Assembly (NCBI GenBank): GCA_963779515.1
Contig: CAVZYN010000006.1
Span: 124,001 to 188,000, forward strand
DNA from: CAVZYN01 sp963779515
GTDB taxonomy: Bacteria; Pseudomonadota; Alphaproteobacteria; Rhizobiales; Hyphomicrobiaceae
Direction of reading: 5' to 3'
Length of the DNA: 64,000 bases
Shown here: positions 1 to 8,361 of the stretch, piece after piece
Layout: the number at the start of each line of letters is the position of its first letter
Numbering within the stretch: position 1 is the stretch's first letter
The notes under the pieces: generated by a model
The model's input: the letters and a program-made list of their open reading frames with translations, nothing else
Database searches by the model: none
What the model was told of the DNA's origin: nothing
Made by a program: the position numbers and the translations under genes

Positions 1-614
1 TCGATCCGGAGCTTTTTTCCGAGCCGTTGCCGGCATTTGCGAACGCGCACTCGGTTCGCGTCGCGGCCGGACTCGGGACCATCGCCCGCATCGTCGCCGA
101 CGGCGCCGAGATTTACGGCGAGCGGTTGCCGTTGAGCATCGCCTACCAGCGCATCGATCGGCTTTATCGGCCGTTTCATGAGGCGCTGGAGGCACTTGTG
201 CTCGAAACCCGTGACCGCTTTGGCGTCGCGATCCTGGTCGATTGCCATTCCATGCCATCGGCCTCCAACGCACAGGTGCAGGGCGCGCGCCCGCATTTCG
301 TCATCGGTGATCGCTTCGGGTGCGCCTGTGACGGCCGCCTGACCCGCCTGGTCCGCGACATTCTGGGCAGCGGCGGCTTCGACGTCCAGCTCAACCGCCC
401 CTATGCCGGCGGCTTCATCACCGAGCATTATGGCCGCCCCACCGACGGCGTCCACGCCATCCAGATCGAGATCAACCGCGCGCTCTATCTCGACGAGGAG
501 CGCTTCGCCAAAACCACTGGTTTCTCAGCTCTTTCCGATAAATTGGCACGCTTCGCCGACCGCCTGTTCGCCGAAGCCCCGATGGCCCAGGCGCGCCGAA
601 CCGCCGCGGAATAA
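1..614 (+). CDS. N-formylglutamate amidohydrolase family protein, 5' end outside window
   Basis: The reading frame is open from base 3 with no start codon that must be used, so the gene begins upstream of the window. About 203 C-terminal residues are visible and end at TAA 612-614. The stretch LVDCHSMPS followed by a basic region and a late ITEHYGRP motif is typical of the N-formylglutamate amidohydrolase (FGase) family, whose members hydrolyse N-formylglutamate or similar N-formyl amino acids, in some bacteria as the last step of histidine degradation. The His of DCHSMP is the likely zinc or catalytic residue; this is family knowledge. No other histidine-utilisation gene is visible, so the pathway assignment stays open. 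The sRNA terminator of the opposite strand begins only a few bases after the stop. Confidence 0.82.
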   Translation, partial: DPELFSEPLPAFANAHSVRVAAGLGTIARIVADGAEIYGERLPLSIAYQRIDRLYRPFHEALEALVLETRDRFGVAILVDCHSMPSASNAQVQGARPHFVIGDRFGCACDGRLTRLVRDILGSGGFDVQLNRPYAGGFITEHYGRPTDGVHAIQIEINRALYLDEERFAKTTGFSALSDKLARFADRLFAEAPMAQARRTAAE

Positions 615-620
615 GAGCAT

Positions 621-716
621 AAAAAAAAGAGCCGTCTGGTGTTACCAAACGGCCCAAGTCTAGGGAGGAAACGCCCAAGGAGGGCTACGGTGACGACGGC
701 AAGCCGCCGCCATCGC
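621..716 (-). ncRNA. suhB/mmgR-like small RNA, copy 1
   Basis: Read on the minus strand, this gives a three-part RNA of about 95 nt. A 5' hairpin (GGCGGC/GCCGTC with G-U pairing, about 693-710) comes first. Then follows an unpaired core containing TTGGGCGTTTCCTCCCTAG (about 660-680). A Rho-independent terminator closes it: stem GCCGTTTGGT/ACCAGACGGC followed by eight T (621-655). The same architecture and nearly identical core recur at 1004-1102. The UUUCCUCCCU core is complementary to Shine-Dalgarno sequences. From memory it matches the alphaproteobacterial suhB RNA family (mmgR in Sinorhizobium, linked to polyhydroxybutyrate control). The neighbouring SuhB/HisN-family phosphatase gene fits that family name. 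The family assignment is recalled, not searched. Confidence 0.75.
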
Positions 717-723
717 TATTTCC

Positions 724-752
724 ATATATGGTGCGATGCACAAACCTTCAAG
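724..752 (-). promoter_or_regulatory. Predicted housekeeping promoter of sRNA copy 1
   Basis: On the minus strand CTTGAA (752-747) is followed after exactly 17 bases by ATATAT (729-724). This resembles the rhizobial vegetative-sigma consensus CTTGAC-N17-CTATAT. It places the transcription start near 713-717, just before the 5' hairpin of the sRNA. Confidence 0.6.
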
Positions 753-1003
753 CCAAAACTCGCACTAAGCTAGCCACATCTCGCATGGGACTATTGCCAA
801 AGAGGCGGTCACGTTTTCGCTATCGATGGATTTCAATCAATGCTGAGAAGCGCCTTGATCTATCGCAATAAAATAGAGCAGATCGTGCATAAAACGGGCA
901 CCGACTGCGCCGCGTTGGCGACGAGCTTTCTGGATTCGATCACATCAGTTTGCAGCGCAAAATAAACGGCAACTGCGCGCCCGACGGCGCAGCAAATCGG
1001 CGC

Positions 1004-1102
1004 AGAAAAGAGGGCCGCCCGAAGGAACGGCCCCAAGTCTAGGGAGGAAACGCCCAAGGTGGGCTGTGAGCTCGAGACCAGCTCGAAGCTCACATGCTCC
1101 GT
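1004..1102 (-). ncRNA. suhB/mmgR-like small RNA, copy 2
   Basis: This is the second copy, on the minus strand like the first. A strong 5' hairpin pairs GTGAGC with GCTCAC and TCGAG with CTCGA (about 1066-1093). The core TTGGGCGTTTCCTCCCTAG is identical to copy 1 (about 1040-1058). The terminator is GGCCGTTC-CTTC-GGGCGGCC (1013-1032) followed by CTCTTTT. The 5' hairpin and terminator arms differ in sequence from copy 1 but keep their pairing, which is the pattern expected for a selected RNA. The promoter is less clear; GAATAA at 1114-1109 could be the -10 with a poor -35 near 1132-1137. Confidence 0.75.
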
Positions 1103-1312
1103 TTGCGCTTATTCGCGGCGCGCGACAACTTGCAAAGGCCGCATTTTCTGCGGCAACGGGGAATAGTTGCCATGTCGTCACAGGTTTCTTGCCCGCTGAC
1201 GGCCCAGTTGATCCCCAGTTGATCTCAATCGGGTCTGATGCGGCTGGACAAATCAAGTTCCGTGCGCGAGGCATCGCGCTGCCCGCCTCAATCCCGAAAC
1301 GACCCTGACTCC

Positions 1313-2104
1313 ATGACCAGTCTCACCGACTTGATCACATGCGCGCATGGCCTGGCGGACGCCTCGGGAAAAGTCATCCTGCCGCATTTTCGCACGGCTC
1401 TTGCAATCGACAACAAAGCGCGCTCGGGTTTCGACCCGGTCACGATTGCCGACACCGCGGCGGAAAAAACCATCCGCTCGGCGCTCGCCAAACAGTACCC
1501 CGACCACGGCATCATCGGCGAGGAATTCGGCACCAGCGACGGTGTCAGCCGTTACCGGTGGATCATCGATCCCATCGACGGCACGCGCGCATTCATGATG
1601 GGTTTGCCGCTGTGGGGAACGCTGATCGGCGTCCTCGACAAGGAGACGCCCGTTGTCGGCATGATGGACCAGCCCTTCACCCAGGAACGCTTCTGGGCCG
1701 GTTCGCGCGGCGGCGCGCACTACCGGCGCGGAGACGGAAAACCGCAACGGCTGACAACGCGCAAAACGTCGGCACTCGAGACCGCCATCCTGGCCGCGAC
1801 CACCCCAGACATGTTTCAATCGAGAGCCGAGAAGGCTGGCTTTTCCCGCGTCTCCAAACGCGTCCGCATGACTCGCTTTGGCGGCGATTGCTACGCCTAT
1901 TGCCTGCTCGCCGCCGGCCATATTGATCTCGTCGTCGAGGCAAACCTCAAGGCCGTCGATATTGTGCCGCTCATTCCAATCATCGAGCAAGCGGGCGGAC
2001 GTGTCACCACCTGGGACAACAGGCCCGCCATTGCCGGCGGACGCGTGATCGCCGCCGCGAACGCTAAACTGCACGTGGCCGCGCTCGAACTGCTCAACAG
2101 GTGA
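1313..2104 (+). CDS. hisN: Inositol monophosphatase family phosphatase, probably histidinol-phosphatase (HisN type)
   Basis: This 263-residue protein belongs to the Mg-dependent, Li-sensitive phosphatase superfamily (inositol monophosphatase, SuhB, HisN). The metal site is visible: GEEFG at 69-73 supplies Glu, IIDPIDGT at 84-91 supplies Asp86 and Asp89, and the C-terminal Asp is in KAVDIVPL near 216. The GGDCYAYCLLAAGHID stretch and overall length are closest to the HisN branch, which removes phosphate from histidinol-phosphate in histidine synthesis. SuhB-type inositol phosphatase is the alternative. The ATG at 1313 is preferred over an upstream in-frame ATG at 1238 because the conserved domain starts right after it and the upstream residues look non-coding. 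Confidence 0.8.
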   Translation: MTSLTDLITCAHGLADASGKVILPHFRTALAIDNKARSGFDPVTIADTAAEKTIRSALAKQYPDHGIIGEEFGTSDGVSRYRWIIDPIDGTRAFMMGLPLWGTLIGVLDKETPVVGMMDQPFTQERFWAGSRGGAHYRRGDGKPQRLTTRKTSALETAILAATTPDMFQSRAEKAGFSRVSKRVRMTRFGGDCYAYCLLAAGHIDLVVEANLKAVDIVPLIPIIEQAGGRVTTWDNRPAIAGGRVIAAANAKLHVAALELLNR

Positions 2105-2146
2105 GGCGTTTACACGCCGGACCGGCCGTCACTTCGACCAACCGCT

Positions 2147-3106
2147 TTAGGCCGCGTTGGCCTTGACACCGAGATAGGCGTCGAACGCCGCCCAGAAGCG
2201 CTCGCGCAATTCATCACGCTCTTGCAGAATTTCATGACGCGCATACGGGACGAGCACATGCGTCCCGACCTTCAAGCGCAACGCAAACGTCTCGATCGCC
2301 TCAGTCGAAACGATCGTGTCGGCGCCAGCCGCGACCAGCAGAACGGGCACGCGCACTTTCGACGGCGTATCGGGCTGATTAAGTTCGCCCATCAACCGGT
2401 AGGCCGCCGCAAGCCAACTGATCGTTGGTGACCCGATGTTCAGATCCGGCGCCGTCGCCGCGATCTGCACGTTGCGCTGAAAGCGCTCTTGATCGGACGT
2501 CATGCTATTGCCGGAGAACGGCGTAAGCTCTTCGGAGTTCGCAGATCCGCCCAACACGAACATCCGCCCCAACCCCAGCGCCGAGCAGGCTTTCGCGTAG
2601 GTTTTCACCAAGCCTTCCGGGAAGCCCAAGCGCTCTTTCGCAAGCGCGATCATCGGCGCGGTCAACACCATGCGCGCAAATGGGCAGTCAGGTTCCGTCG
2701 CCAGCTTCAGGAGAATTGCGCCACCCATGGAATGGCCGAGCGCGATATGGGGAGCCGGCAAATGCGGCGTGACGTAGTCCGCCATGAACCGCAGCAGGTC
2801 TTTTTGATACTCTGTAAACGATCTCACATGTCCCTTGGCCGGATTGGCCAACGCTCGATACGATCCGCCCTGTCCACGCCAATCCAGAGCCGCGACCGCG
2901 AAACCACGGCGCAGAAGATCGGCAACGACCTCGAAATACTTCTCGATTGGCTCACCGCGGCCGGGGCAGAGACATACCGTCCCGCGCACCGGCGCGCGCT
3001 TCGCCGGCCAGATGGCGTAGCGCAACGGCGCACCGTCATAGCCCTTGCAAATGCCGACGTCGGCACCCGCAGGCACGGGATTCTTTGGCAAAGAGACGAG
3101 CTGCAT
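2147..3106 (-). CDS. Alpha/beta hydrolase, lysophospholipase-like
   Basis: This 319-residue cytoplasmic-looking enzyme belongs to the serine aminopeptidase/monoacylglycerol lipase-like branch (Hydrolase_4, PldB-like). The nucleophile elbow GHSMGG places Ser126. The acid is probably Asp263 in AAGADTIVS and the base His291 in YARHEIL, giving a complete triad. The CPGRGEPIEKYFEV and LDWRGQGGS motifs near residues 48-82 are typical of this branch. Likely substrates are lysophospholipids or monoacylglycerols, but the sequence does not settle this. The start at ATG 3106 was chosen because the longer upstream extension lacks any recognisable sequence. The gene is alone on its strand here, separated from the next minus gene by a terminator hairpin. 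Confidence 0.75.
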   Translation of the reverse strand: MQLVSLPKNPVPAGADVGICKGYDGAPLRYAIWPAKRAPVRGTVCLCPGRGEPIEKYFEVVADLLRRGFAVAALDWRGQGGSYRALANPAKGHVRSFTEYQKDLLRFMADYVTPHLPAPHIALGHSMGGAILLKLATEPDCPFARMVLTAPMIALAKERLGFPEGLVKTYAKACSALGLGRMFVLGGSANSEELTPFSGNSMTSDQERFQRNVQIAATAPDLNIGSPTISWLAAAYRLMGELNQPDTPSKVRVPVLLVAAGADTIVSTEAIETFALRLKVGTHVLVPYARHEILQERDELRERFWAAFDAYLGVKANAA

Positions 3107-3196
3107 GTACGAATCTGTGTGGCAAGAAACACGGAGCGTCGACGCTATATCATTGGCGCGCGATCCACGACACTCTTGATTCAGCGCTAACGCAAA

Positions 3197-3230
3197 GGGC
3201 CCCGGCACGTGCCGAGGCCCCGGAGTGGCC
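3197..3230 (-). terminator. Predicted intrinsic terminator downstream of the secreted-protein gene
   Basis: On the minus strand a near-perfect GC-rich palindrome, GGGGCCTCGGCACG then CGTGCCGGGGCC, is followed by CTTTGCG. It lies just past the stop of the gene ending at 3260 and before the hydrolase gene, so it probably separates the two transcripts. The T run is short. Confidence 0.5.
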
Positions 3231-3259
3231 GGCAACTGGAGTTGTGAACGCGGCGGCCC

Positions 3260-3799
3260 TCAGTTCCACCGTTCCCATCGGCGAGAGCCGCCAGCATAAG
3301 GGACTTCCCCGAGCGGACGGGCATTCACGATCTCGCCAGTGCAGCGGTCGACCTTGAGAGCGAACAGCCGTCCATCGGGCCGGCGCGCTTTCACGACCGC
3401 CGTGCTGTTGTCGATGACATCGGCGTCATGAAAATCGCGCCATCCGTCGCGCTGCAAGACATTGCCGGCATCCTGGCGCGACAAACAACCGCGACGATGT
3501 GGCGGCGAATAGGGATGTGCCTCTGCATAGCGTGGCGGCGCATGTGGGCGATAGTGGTCATCACGATAGACCGGTTCGCGTGGAATCGGCGGCCGCTCAC
3601 TGTAGCGGTAGTAGCGCGGTTCCGGCGGCGGCGGTTCCGGGTGCCGATAGACGTCCGCATAACGGGGATCTTCGTAGGCGCCGTATCTGTCTTTGATGCT
3701 GCCGTTGTCGGAATAGAGATCCGCTGCGCTCGCGGCCGTCGCCCCGCCGAGCGCAACTGCGGCTGTCAGGGCCGCTGCCAGTGTCCGCCAAATCATCAC
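3260..3799 (-). CDS. Secreted Pro/Tyr-rich protein with PepSY-like C-terminus
   Basis: This 179-residue protein has a clear signal peptide (hydrophobic residues 6-24, cleavage likely after ASA near 26). A mature N-terminal half is rich in Pro, Tyr, Arg and Glu and looks disordered. A compact C-terminal part of about 70 residues carries two cysteines (RRGCLSRQD and VDRCTGEI) that may form a disulfide. That C-terminal part resembles the small PepSY-like domains common in secreted proteins of Hyphomicrobiales, with the motif ALKVDRCTGEIV. Role unknown; it should act in the periplasm or outside. Transcription seems independent, with a terminator downstream and the ABC operon ending in the same direction about 180 bases upstream. 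Confidence 0.7.
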   Translation of the reverse strand: MMIWRTLAAALTAAVALGGATAASAADLYSDNGSIKDRYGAYEDPRYADVYRHPEPPPPEPRYYRYSERPPIPREPVYRDDHYRPHAPPRYAEAHPYSPPHRRGCLSRQDAGNVLQRDGWRDFHDADVIDNSTAVVKARRPDGRLFALKVDRCTGEIVNARPLGEVPYAGGSRRWERWN

Positions 3800-3982
3800 T
3801 GAAGTCCTCCGTTACGGACTGTGTCCGTGTTAGGTCAGGCGCCTCCCTGCCGTATGGCAAGCTGGCGTCTGGAACATGAACCGTGGATGAAGGGTTGCAG
3901 ATAAACGTCGAAATTTCCAGGGCTTGGCAATCAAGTTCCGGCGACCGTTGCCACCATACCTCAGCCCAAATCGCGTCGAACG

Positions 3983-5053
3983 TCAGTCGGGAACGACGGT
4001 CACGCCATGCTGGGCAAATCCCGCCCACACATCCGCCCCGACCGTGAGTGGGCGATCGACCGCCCGGTCGACGACGAACAGCGCGCCGATCGGGCTCGAT
4101 ACGGTGTACTCCATGTGCGTCCCGAGGTAGGCGGCTTTTGAAACGCGCACCGGCACCACCGGATGCGCGGGCTTGTCACGCTCGAGCAGGATCGCCTCCG
4201 GCCGCACCGCGACTTTGACCGGCCCCGTTTGCGCGCCACGGCCCCGCAGGTGGAACTCCAATCCAGCGAGCCGCACGCGCACCATCTCCCCATCGAGTCC
4301 GGTGACCTCACCTTCAACCTGGTTGGAATCACCGATGAAATCCGAGACGAACCGGTTGGCCGGCGATTCATAAAGTTCGCGCGGCTTTCCAGACTGCGCG
4401 ATCTTGGCATTCGACATCACGATGATCCGGTCCGAAACCGCCAGCGCTTCCTGCTGATCGTGCGTGACGTAGGCAACCGTCAGATTGAGCCGCTGTTGCA
4501 GATCGCGAATATCCTCACGCACGCGCCGCCGCAGCTTGGCGTCGAGATTCGATAGCGGCTCATCGAACAGCAGCACCTGCGGTTCCAACACGAGCGCCCG
4601 CGCCACAGCGACGCGCTGCTGCTGACCGCCCGACAATTCCGACGGCATCCGCATCTCGTAGCCCTTGAGACCTACGAGGTTGAGTTTTTCTTCGGCCATT
4701 GCCCGGGCCTGTGCCTTGGCGACACCACTCACCGTTGGTCCATAGGAAACATTCTCGATCACATTCATATGCGGGAACAATGCGTAGGACTGAAACACCA
4801 TCGACACGTCGCGGTCGGCGGCCGAAAACTTGGTCACATCGCGCCCGCCGATCAGAATTTGGCCTCCGCTCGCCATCTCGAGGCCGGCGATCAAACGCAA
4901 TGTCGTGGTCTTGCCGCAGCCTGAGGGTCCAAGCAGCGTGAGCAGCGTTCCGGGCTCGATCGTGAACGAGATATTGTCGACCGCGGTGACGCCGCCATAG
5001 CGCTTTGTCACATTGCGAAACTCGACCGAGGCCGGGCCCTTTTTCTGCATCAT
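3983..5053 (-). CDS. ABC transporter ATP-binding protein (ferric iron/polyamine type)
   Basis: This 356-residue importer ATPase has a complete nucleotide-binding domain: Walker A GPSGCGKTT at 42-50, Q-loop Gln88, signature LSGGQQQR at 140-147, Walker B LLFDEP at 161-166 and switch His198. The last 120 residues form a TOBE-type domain, as in FbpC, PotA and CysA relatives. It powers uptake by the permease encoded two genes upstream. It is the last gene of a five-gene minus-strand operon, starting 15 bases after the previous stop. The neighbouring AfuA-like receptors and FbpB-like permease make ferric iron the first guess for the substrate. Related clusters move phosphonates, thiamine or sugar phosphates, so no symbol is given. 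Confidence 0.85.
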   Translation of the reverse strand: MMQKKGPASVEFRNVTKRYGGVTAVDNISFTIEPGTLLTLLGPSGCGKTTTLRLIAGLEMASGGQILIGGRDVTKFSAADRDVSMVFQSYALFPHMNVIENVSYGPTVSGVAKAQARAMAEEKLNLVGLKGYEMRMPSELSGGQQQRVAVARALVLEPQVLLFDEPLSNLDAKLRRRVREDIRDLQQRLNLTVAYVTHDQQEALAVSDRIIVMSNAKIAQSGKPRELYESPANRFVSDFIGDSNQVEGEVTGLDGEMVRVRLAGLEFHLRGRGAQTGPVKVAVRPEAILLERDKPAHPVVPVRVSKAAYLGTHMEYTVSSPIGALFVVDRAVDRPLTVGADVWAGFAQHGVTVVPD

Positions 5054-5068
5054 GATCTGCTGTGGCCC

Positions 5069-6097
5069 CTACTTCGGTTGCGCCGCGACGTCTTTTTCCC
5101 AACGCTGAATGAGCGCCGATCTTACAGCCCCCGATCCATATTTCGCGAAGTCGTACGTGATCAGTTTCACATCCTCGAGCCGCGGCGTATTTGGCGGCAA
5201 CGGCGCGCTCATGTTCGATGGGATCTGATAGGACTTCGCCTTGGCCCCGGTTGCTTGGGCATCCGCCGAGAGCGCGAAGTCGTACCACTTCCTGGCACCG
5301 TCGAGGTGCTTCGAGCCCTTGATGATCGCCATCCCGCCGATCTCATAGCCAGTCCCTTCGCAGGGCGCGACCGTCTTCACCGGAAAACCAGCCTGCGCTT
5401 CCGCCACCGCCGCGAACATCCACGTCACGCCAACCGTCGCCTCGCCCGTCGCGACATTGCGCATCGGCGCGGCGCCCGAGCGGGGATACTGGTTGATGTT
5501 CTTGTGCAGTTTTTTCAGATAGTCGAATGCCGCCTCTTCCCCCATGATCTGCACCAGCGTGGCAATGAAGGCGTACGACGTCCCCGAGGTCGCGGCGTTC
5601 GACATCTGGATCTCGTCCCGATACTCGGGCTTCAGCAAGTCGGCCCAGCACTTGGGCTCCACGAGTTTGCGCTTCGCAAGCTGCTCCGTGTTCCAAACGA
5701 TCCCAAGTGTACCAGCATAGATACCGCCGACGTGATACCCCGATGCCGCCATCAAGTTGCGCGCCCACGGATGCAGTTTATCGATCATCGGCGATGTGTA
5801 GCTCTCCGTCAGCCCGAGCTCGGCGGCCTGCAGGTACTGCTCGGCCCCACCAGCCCACCAAATATCCGCGCGCGGGTTGTCTTTCTCGGCACGAATCTGC
5901 GCCAGCGTCTCGCCCGCGCTCTTCACCGTCATCGCGACTTTGAGACCGGACGACTTCTCGAAGGCCTGACGCATGACCTCGCACCATTCGGCGAGCGCCG
6001 AACAGTAGACGGTCAGTTGGCCTTGCGCCCTCGCCTGCGACGGTGCGCACACGGCCAACGCGGCGATCAGCACCACTCTTGCCCAGAAGATCTTCAT
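5069..6097 (-). CDS. ABC transporter substrate-binding protein, paralogue 1
   Basis: This 342-residue periplasmic receptor of the AfuA/FbpA-like family (COG1840 type) carries a signal peptide, residues 1-25, ending SQARAQ. The mature start QLTVYCSALAEWCE is shared with two paralogues encoded at 8362 and 9442. Four cysteines are conserved in all three: a pair seven residues apart (32 and 39), one in EPKCWADL and one in VAPCEGTGYE. This suggests two disulfides. It lies between permease and ATPase genes in the operon. ATG 6097 was chosen because it sits 4 bases after the permease stop and directly begins the signal peptide. It is the most divergent of the three receptors. Confidence 0.83.
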   Translation of the reverse strand: MKIFWARVVLIAALAVCAPSQARAQGQLTVYCSALAEWCEVMRQAFEKSSGLKVAMTVKSAGETLAQIRAEKDNPRADIWWAGGAEQYLQAAELGLTESYTSPMIDKLHPWARNLMAASGYHVGGIYAGTLGIVWNTEQLAKRKLVEPKCWADLLKPEYRDEIQMSNAATSGTSYAFIATLVQIMGEEAAFDYLKKLHKNINQYPRSGAAPMRNVATGEATVGVTWMFAAVAEAQAGFPVKTVAPCEGTGYEIGGMAIIKGSKHLDGARKWYDFALSADAQATGAKAKSYQIPSNMSAPLPPNTPRLEDVKLITYDFAKYGSGAVRSALIQRWEKDVAAQPK

Positions 6098-6101
6098 TGT
6101 C

Positions 6102-8351
6102 TCACCCTGCACCTGCCGCAACCGAATCCACCCCTGATCGCCGCCCCAACTTACGCTCGCCGACCAGCATTTGAATAAGCAGGATCGCGAACAGCATGAT
6201 GACGATCAGCACTGATGAATAGGCGATCGCGAGGCCGAATTCGCCCGCTTCGACGCGGCCGACGATGTAAGCCGTCGCCATGTTGTACTCCGCCGAGACG
6301 AGGAAGATCACGGCACTCACCGCCGTCATGGCCCGTACGAACGCGTAGACCAGAGACGCGACGATCGCGGGCCGCAGCAACGGCAGGATTACGCGCCGCA
6401 CAGTGGTGCCTGAACGCGCGCCGAGCGTGAACGAAGCCTCATCCAAACTCTTGTCGATCTGGCTGAGCGTGGCGATCCCTGAACGGACGCCGACGGGCAT
6501 GTTACGGAACACAAAGCAGATGATCAGGATCAAGCCAGTCCCCGTCAGCTCGACCGGGGGCACGTTGAACGCCAGGATGTAGCTGACGCCGACGACGGTT
6601 CCAGGGATCGCGAAACTCAGCATTGTCACGAACTCGAACAGCCGCCGCCCAGCGAACTGTTGTCGCGCGAGCAGATAGGCCGTCAGCAACCCGATGATGG
6701 CTGTCAGCGGCGCTGCAACCGCCGATACTTCAAGCGTCGTCCAGAACGAACTCCACGCCGATCCCGAGAACTGCAGACCGCCCGTAGCCGTCCGCTCGAT
6801 ACGGAACCCGGTGATGAGATGCTCCAGCGTCGGCGTGTAGTCCCGCCCCATCGCCTTGACGAAGCCGCCGATCAGGATCGTCACGTAGATCACGACCGTC
6901 AGCGCCGCCCAGGAAAGCGCCGCCGCGTACGCCAGCCATTTGACGCGCCGCGGCAACGGCACCGACATGCCGCTGTCGCCCTTGCCGGTTACGGTCGTGT
7001 AGGAACTCTTGCCAAGCCAGCGATGCTGCGCCCAGAACGCCAGTAGCGTGAACGCCAGCAGGATGATCGAGAGCACCGCCGCCCGCCCTTGATCATTCGC
7101 CGCTCCCACCACGGCGAAGAAGATCTTCGTCGACAACACTTCGAAATTGCCACCCAGCACCAGCGGATTTCCGAAGTCCGCCATGCTCTCGACGAACCCC
7201 AACAGGAACGCGTTGGCAAGGCCCGGCCGCATGAGCGGCAGCGTCACCGTCCGAAAACTGGTCCAGTTATTGGCGCGCAGCGTCTGCGTCGCCTCTTCGA
7301 GCGATGGCGATATGCCCTGCACCACGCCGATCAACACCAAAAACGCGATCGGTGTGAACGCGAGCATCTGCGCCAGGAACACGCCTGGCATTCCGTAGAT
7401 CCAGCGCGTGGGTGGAATGTTGAAGAGGTCAGCCATCCAACCGGTGACGACGCCCGTGCGCCCAAACAGCAGAATGACCGCCAAACCGATCACGAACGGC
7501 GGCGTGATGATTGGCAAGACCGTCAGGGCTCGCAGCACCGGCTTGAACCGGAACGACGTGCGCACCGCGATGAGCGCAAACGCAAGCCCGAGCACGGTGG
7601 TCCCGATGCCGACGAGCACCGCCAGGAACAGCGTGTTCCACGCCACCCCGCAGCGCAGATTGCCCGTCACGCAATCGAGCCCCCAGATCGACCGGTCAGA
7701 AAACTTCGCGGCGAACTCCGCCGGAGCAAAATTGCCGTCATTGTCCCGGAATGCACTCAACAAGATCTTCGACACCGGGAAAAATACGAACAGGATGATG
7801 AGCCCCAAGACGAGCCCGATCGCCGATGTGGTGAACGCATCACCGCGGCAATAGCCACGCCCCGCCAGCCCATGGCACAGCAGCATCAGAAACGACAGGG
7901 CGAGCAGGAAAGCGCCATAGCCCATCCCGGCTTGCTTCGGCCCTTGCCCGAACATCGCCGTCACGATGTCGAAGCCCCAACCCCTGTGATCGATCAGGAA
8001 TCCCTGCGACCAAAGCAGCGCTAATCCAGCAATCCCGGCAGCAACCAGAAATTCGGCCGTGCGGGCTGGTGCTTGGGCAACAATCACCGGCAAACTCGCG
8101 ACCAGCAAAGGCAACACGAGTACAGCCAGCCACGCCTTTGAGCCCGCCAGCGCGAGCCCCAATGCCGATCCTCCTGTACCCGAGGGCCACGCCTTCAGCG
8201 TTGCCATCGAGAACAATCCGCTCTCCGGCAAGTACCACGGCAGCACCGCGAATCCGATCCAGCCGAGCGCCAGCCAGATCTGCGCTGATCCTTTCATGCT
8301 GGCGGCTGCGCGCTGATTGGCGATCGCACTCGGCGCGACGGTGGCCGTCAT
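6102..8351 (-). CDS. ABC transporter permease, fused two-domain FbpB/ThiP type with N-terminal extension
   Basis: This 749-residue inner-membrane protein has two binding-protein-dependent permease domains in one chain. Each carries an EAA loop for contact with the ATPase: LEEATQTLRANNWTSFRTVT in the first half and LDEASFTLGARSGTTVRR in the second. FbpB-like permeases usually have roughly 500-560 residues. The extra length is an N-terminal block of about 190 residues with about four hydrophobic segments (starting WLALGWIGFAVLPWYL) before the first canonical domain. A 50-residue periplasmic segment with two cysteines (IWGLDCVTGNLRC) follows. The start has a good ribosome site (GAGCAGGGACGA). 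The gene sits between receptors 2 and 1 in the operon. Confidence 0.85.
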   Translation of the reverse strand: MTATVAPSAIANQRAAASMKGSAQIWLALGWIGFAVLPWYLPESGLFSMATLKAWPSGTGGSALGLALAGSKAWLAVLVLPLLVASLPVIVAQAPARTAEFLVAAGIAGLALLWSQGFLIDHRGWGFDIVTAMFGQGPKQAGMGYGAFLLALSFLMLLCHGLAGRGYCRGDAFTTSAIGLVLGLIILFVFFPVSKILLSAFRDNDGNFAPAEFAAKFSDRSIWGLDCVTGNLRCGVAWNTLFLAVLVGIGTTVLGLAFALIAVRTSFRFKPVLRALTVLPIITPPFVIGLAVILLFGRTGVVTGWMADLFNIPPTRWIYGMPGVFLAQMLAFTPIAFLVLIGVVQGISPSLEEATQTLRANNWTSFRTVTLPLMRPGLANAFLLGFVESMADFGNPLVLGGNFEVLSTKIFFAVVGAANDQGRAAVLSIILLAFTLLAFWAQHRWLGKSSYTTVTGKGDSGMSVPLPRRVKWLAYAAALSWAALTVVIYVTILIGGFVKAMGRDYTPTLEHLITGFRIERTATGGLQFSGSAWSSFWTTLEVSAVAAPLTAIIGLLTAYLLARQQFAGRRLFEFVTMLSFAIPGTVVGVSYILAFNVPPVELTGTGLILIICFVFRNMPVGVRSGIATLSQIDKSLDEASFTLGARSGTTVRRVILPLLRPAIVASLVYAFVRAMTAVSAVIFLVSAEYNMATAYIVGRVEAGEFGLAIAYSSVLIVIMLFAILLIQMLVGERKLGRRSGVDSVAAGAG

Positions 8352-8361
8352 TCGTCCCTGC

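Noticed and set aside
7089..8024. Plus-strand frame opposite the ABC permease
   Set aside because: Arg/His/Gln-rich, no motif, fully antisense to a gene with EAA loops and membrane segments.
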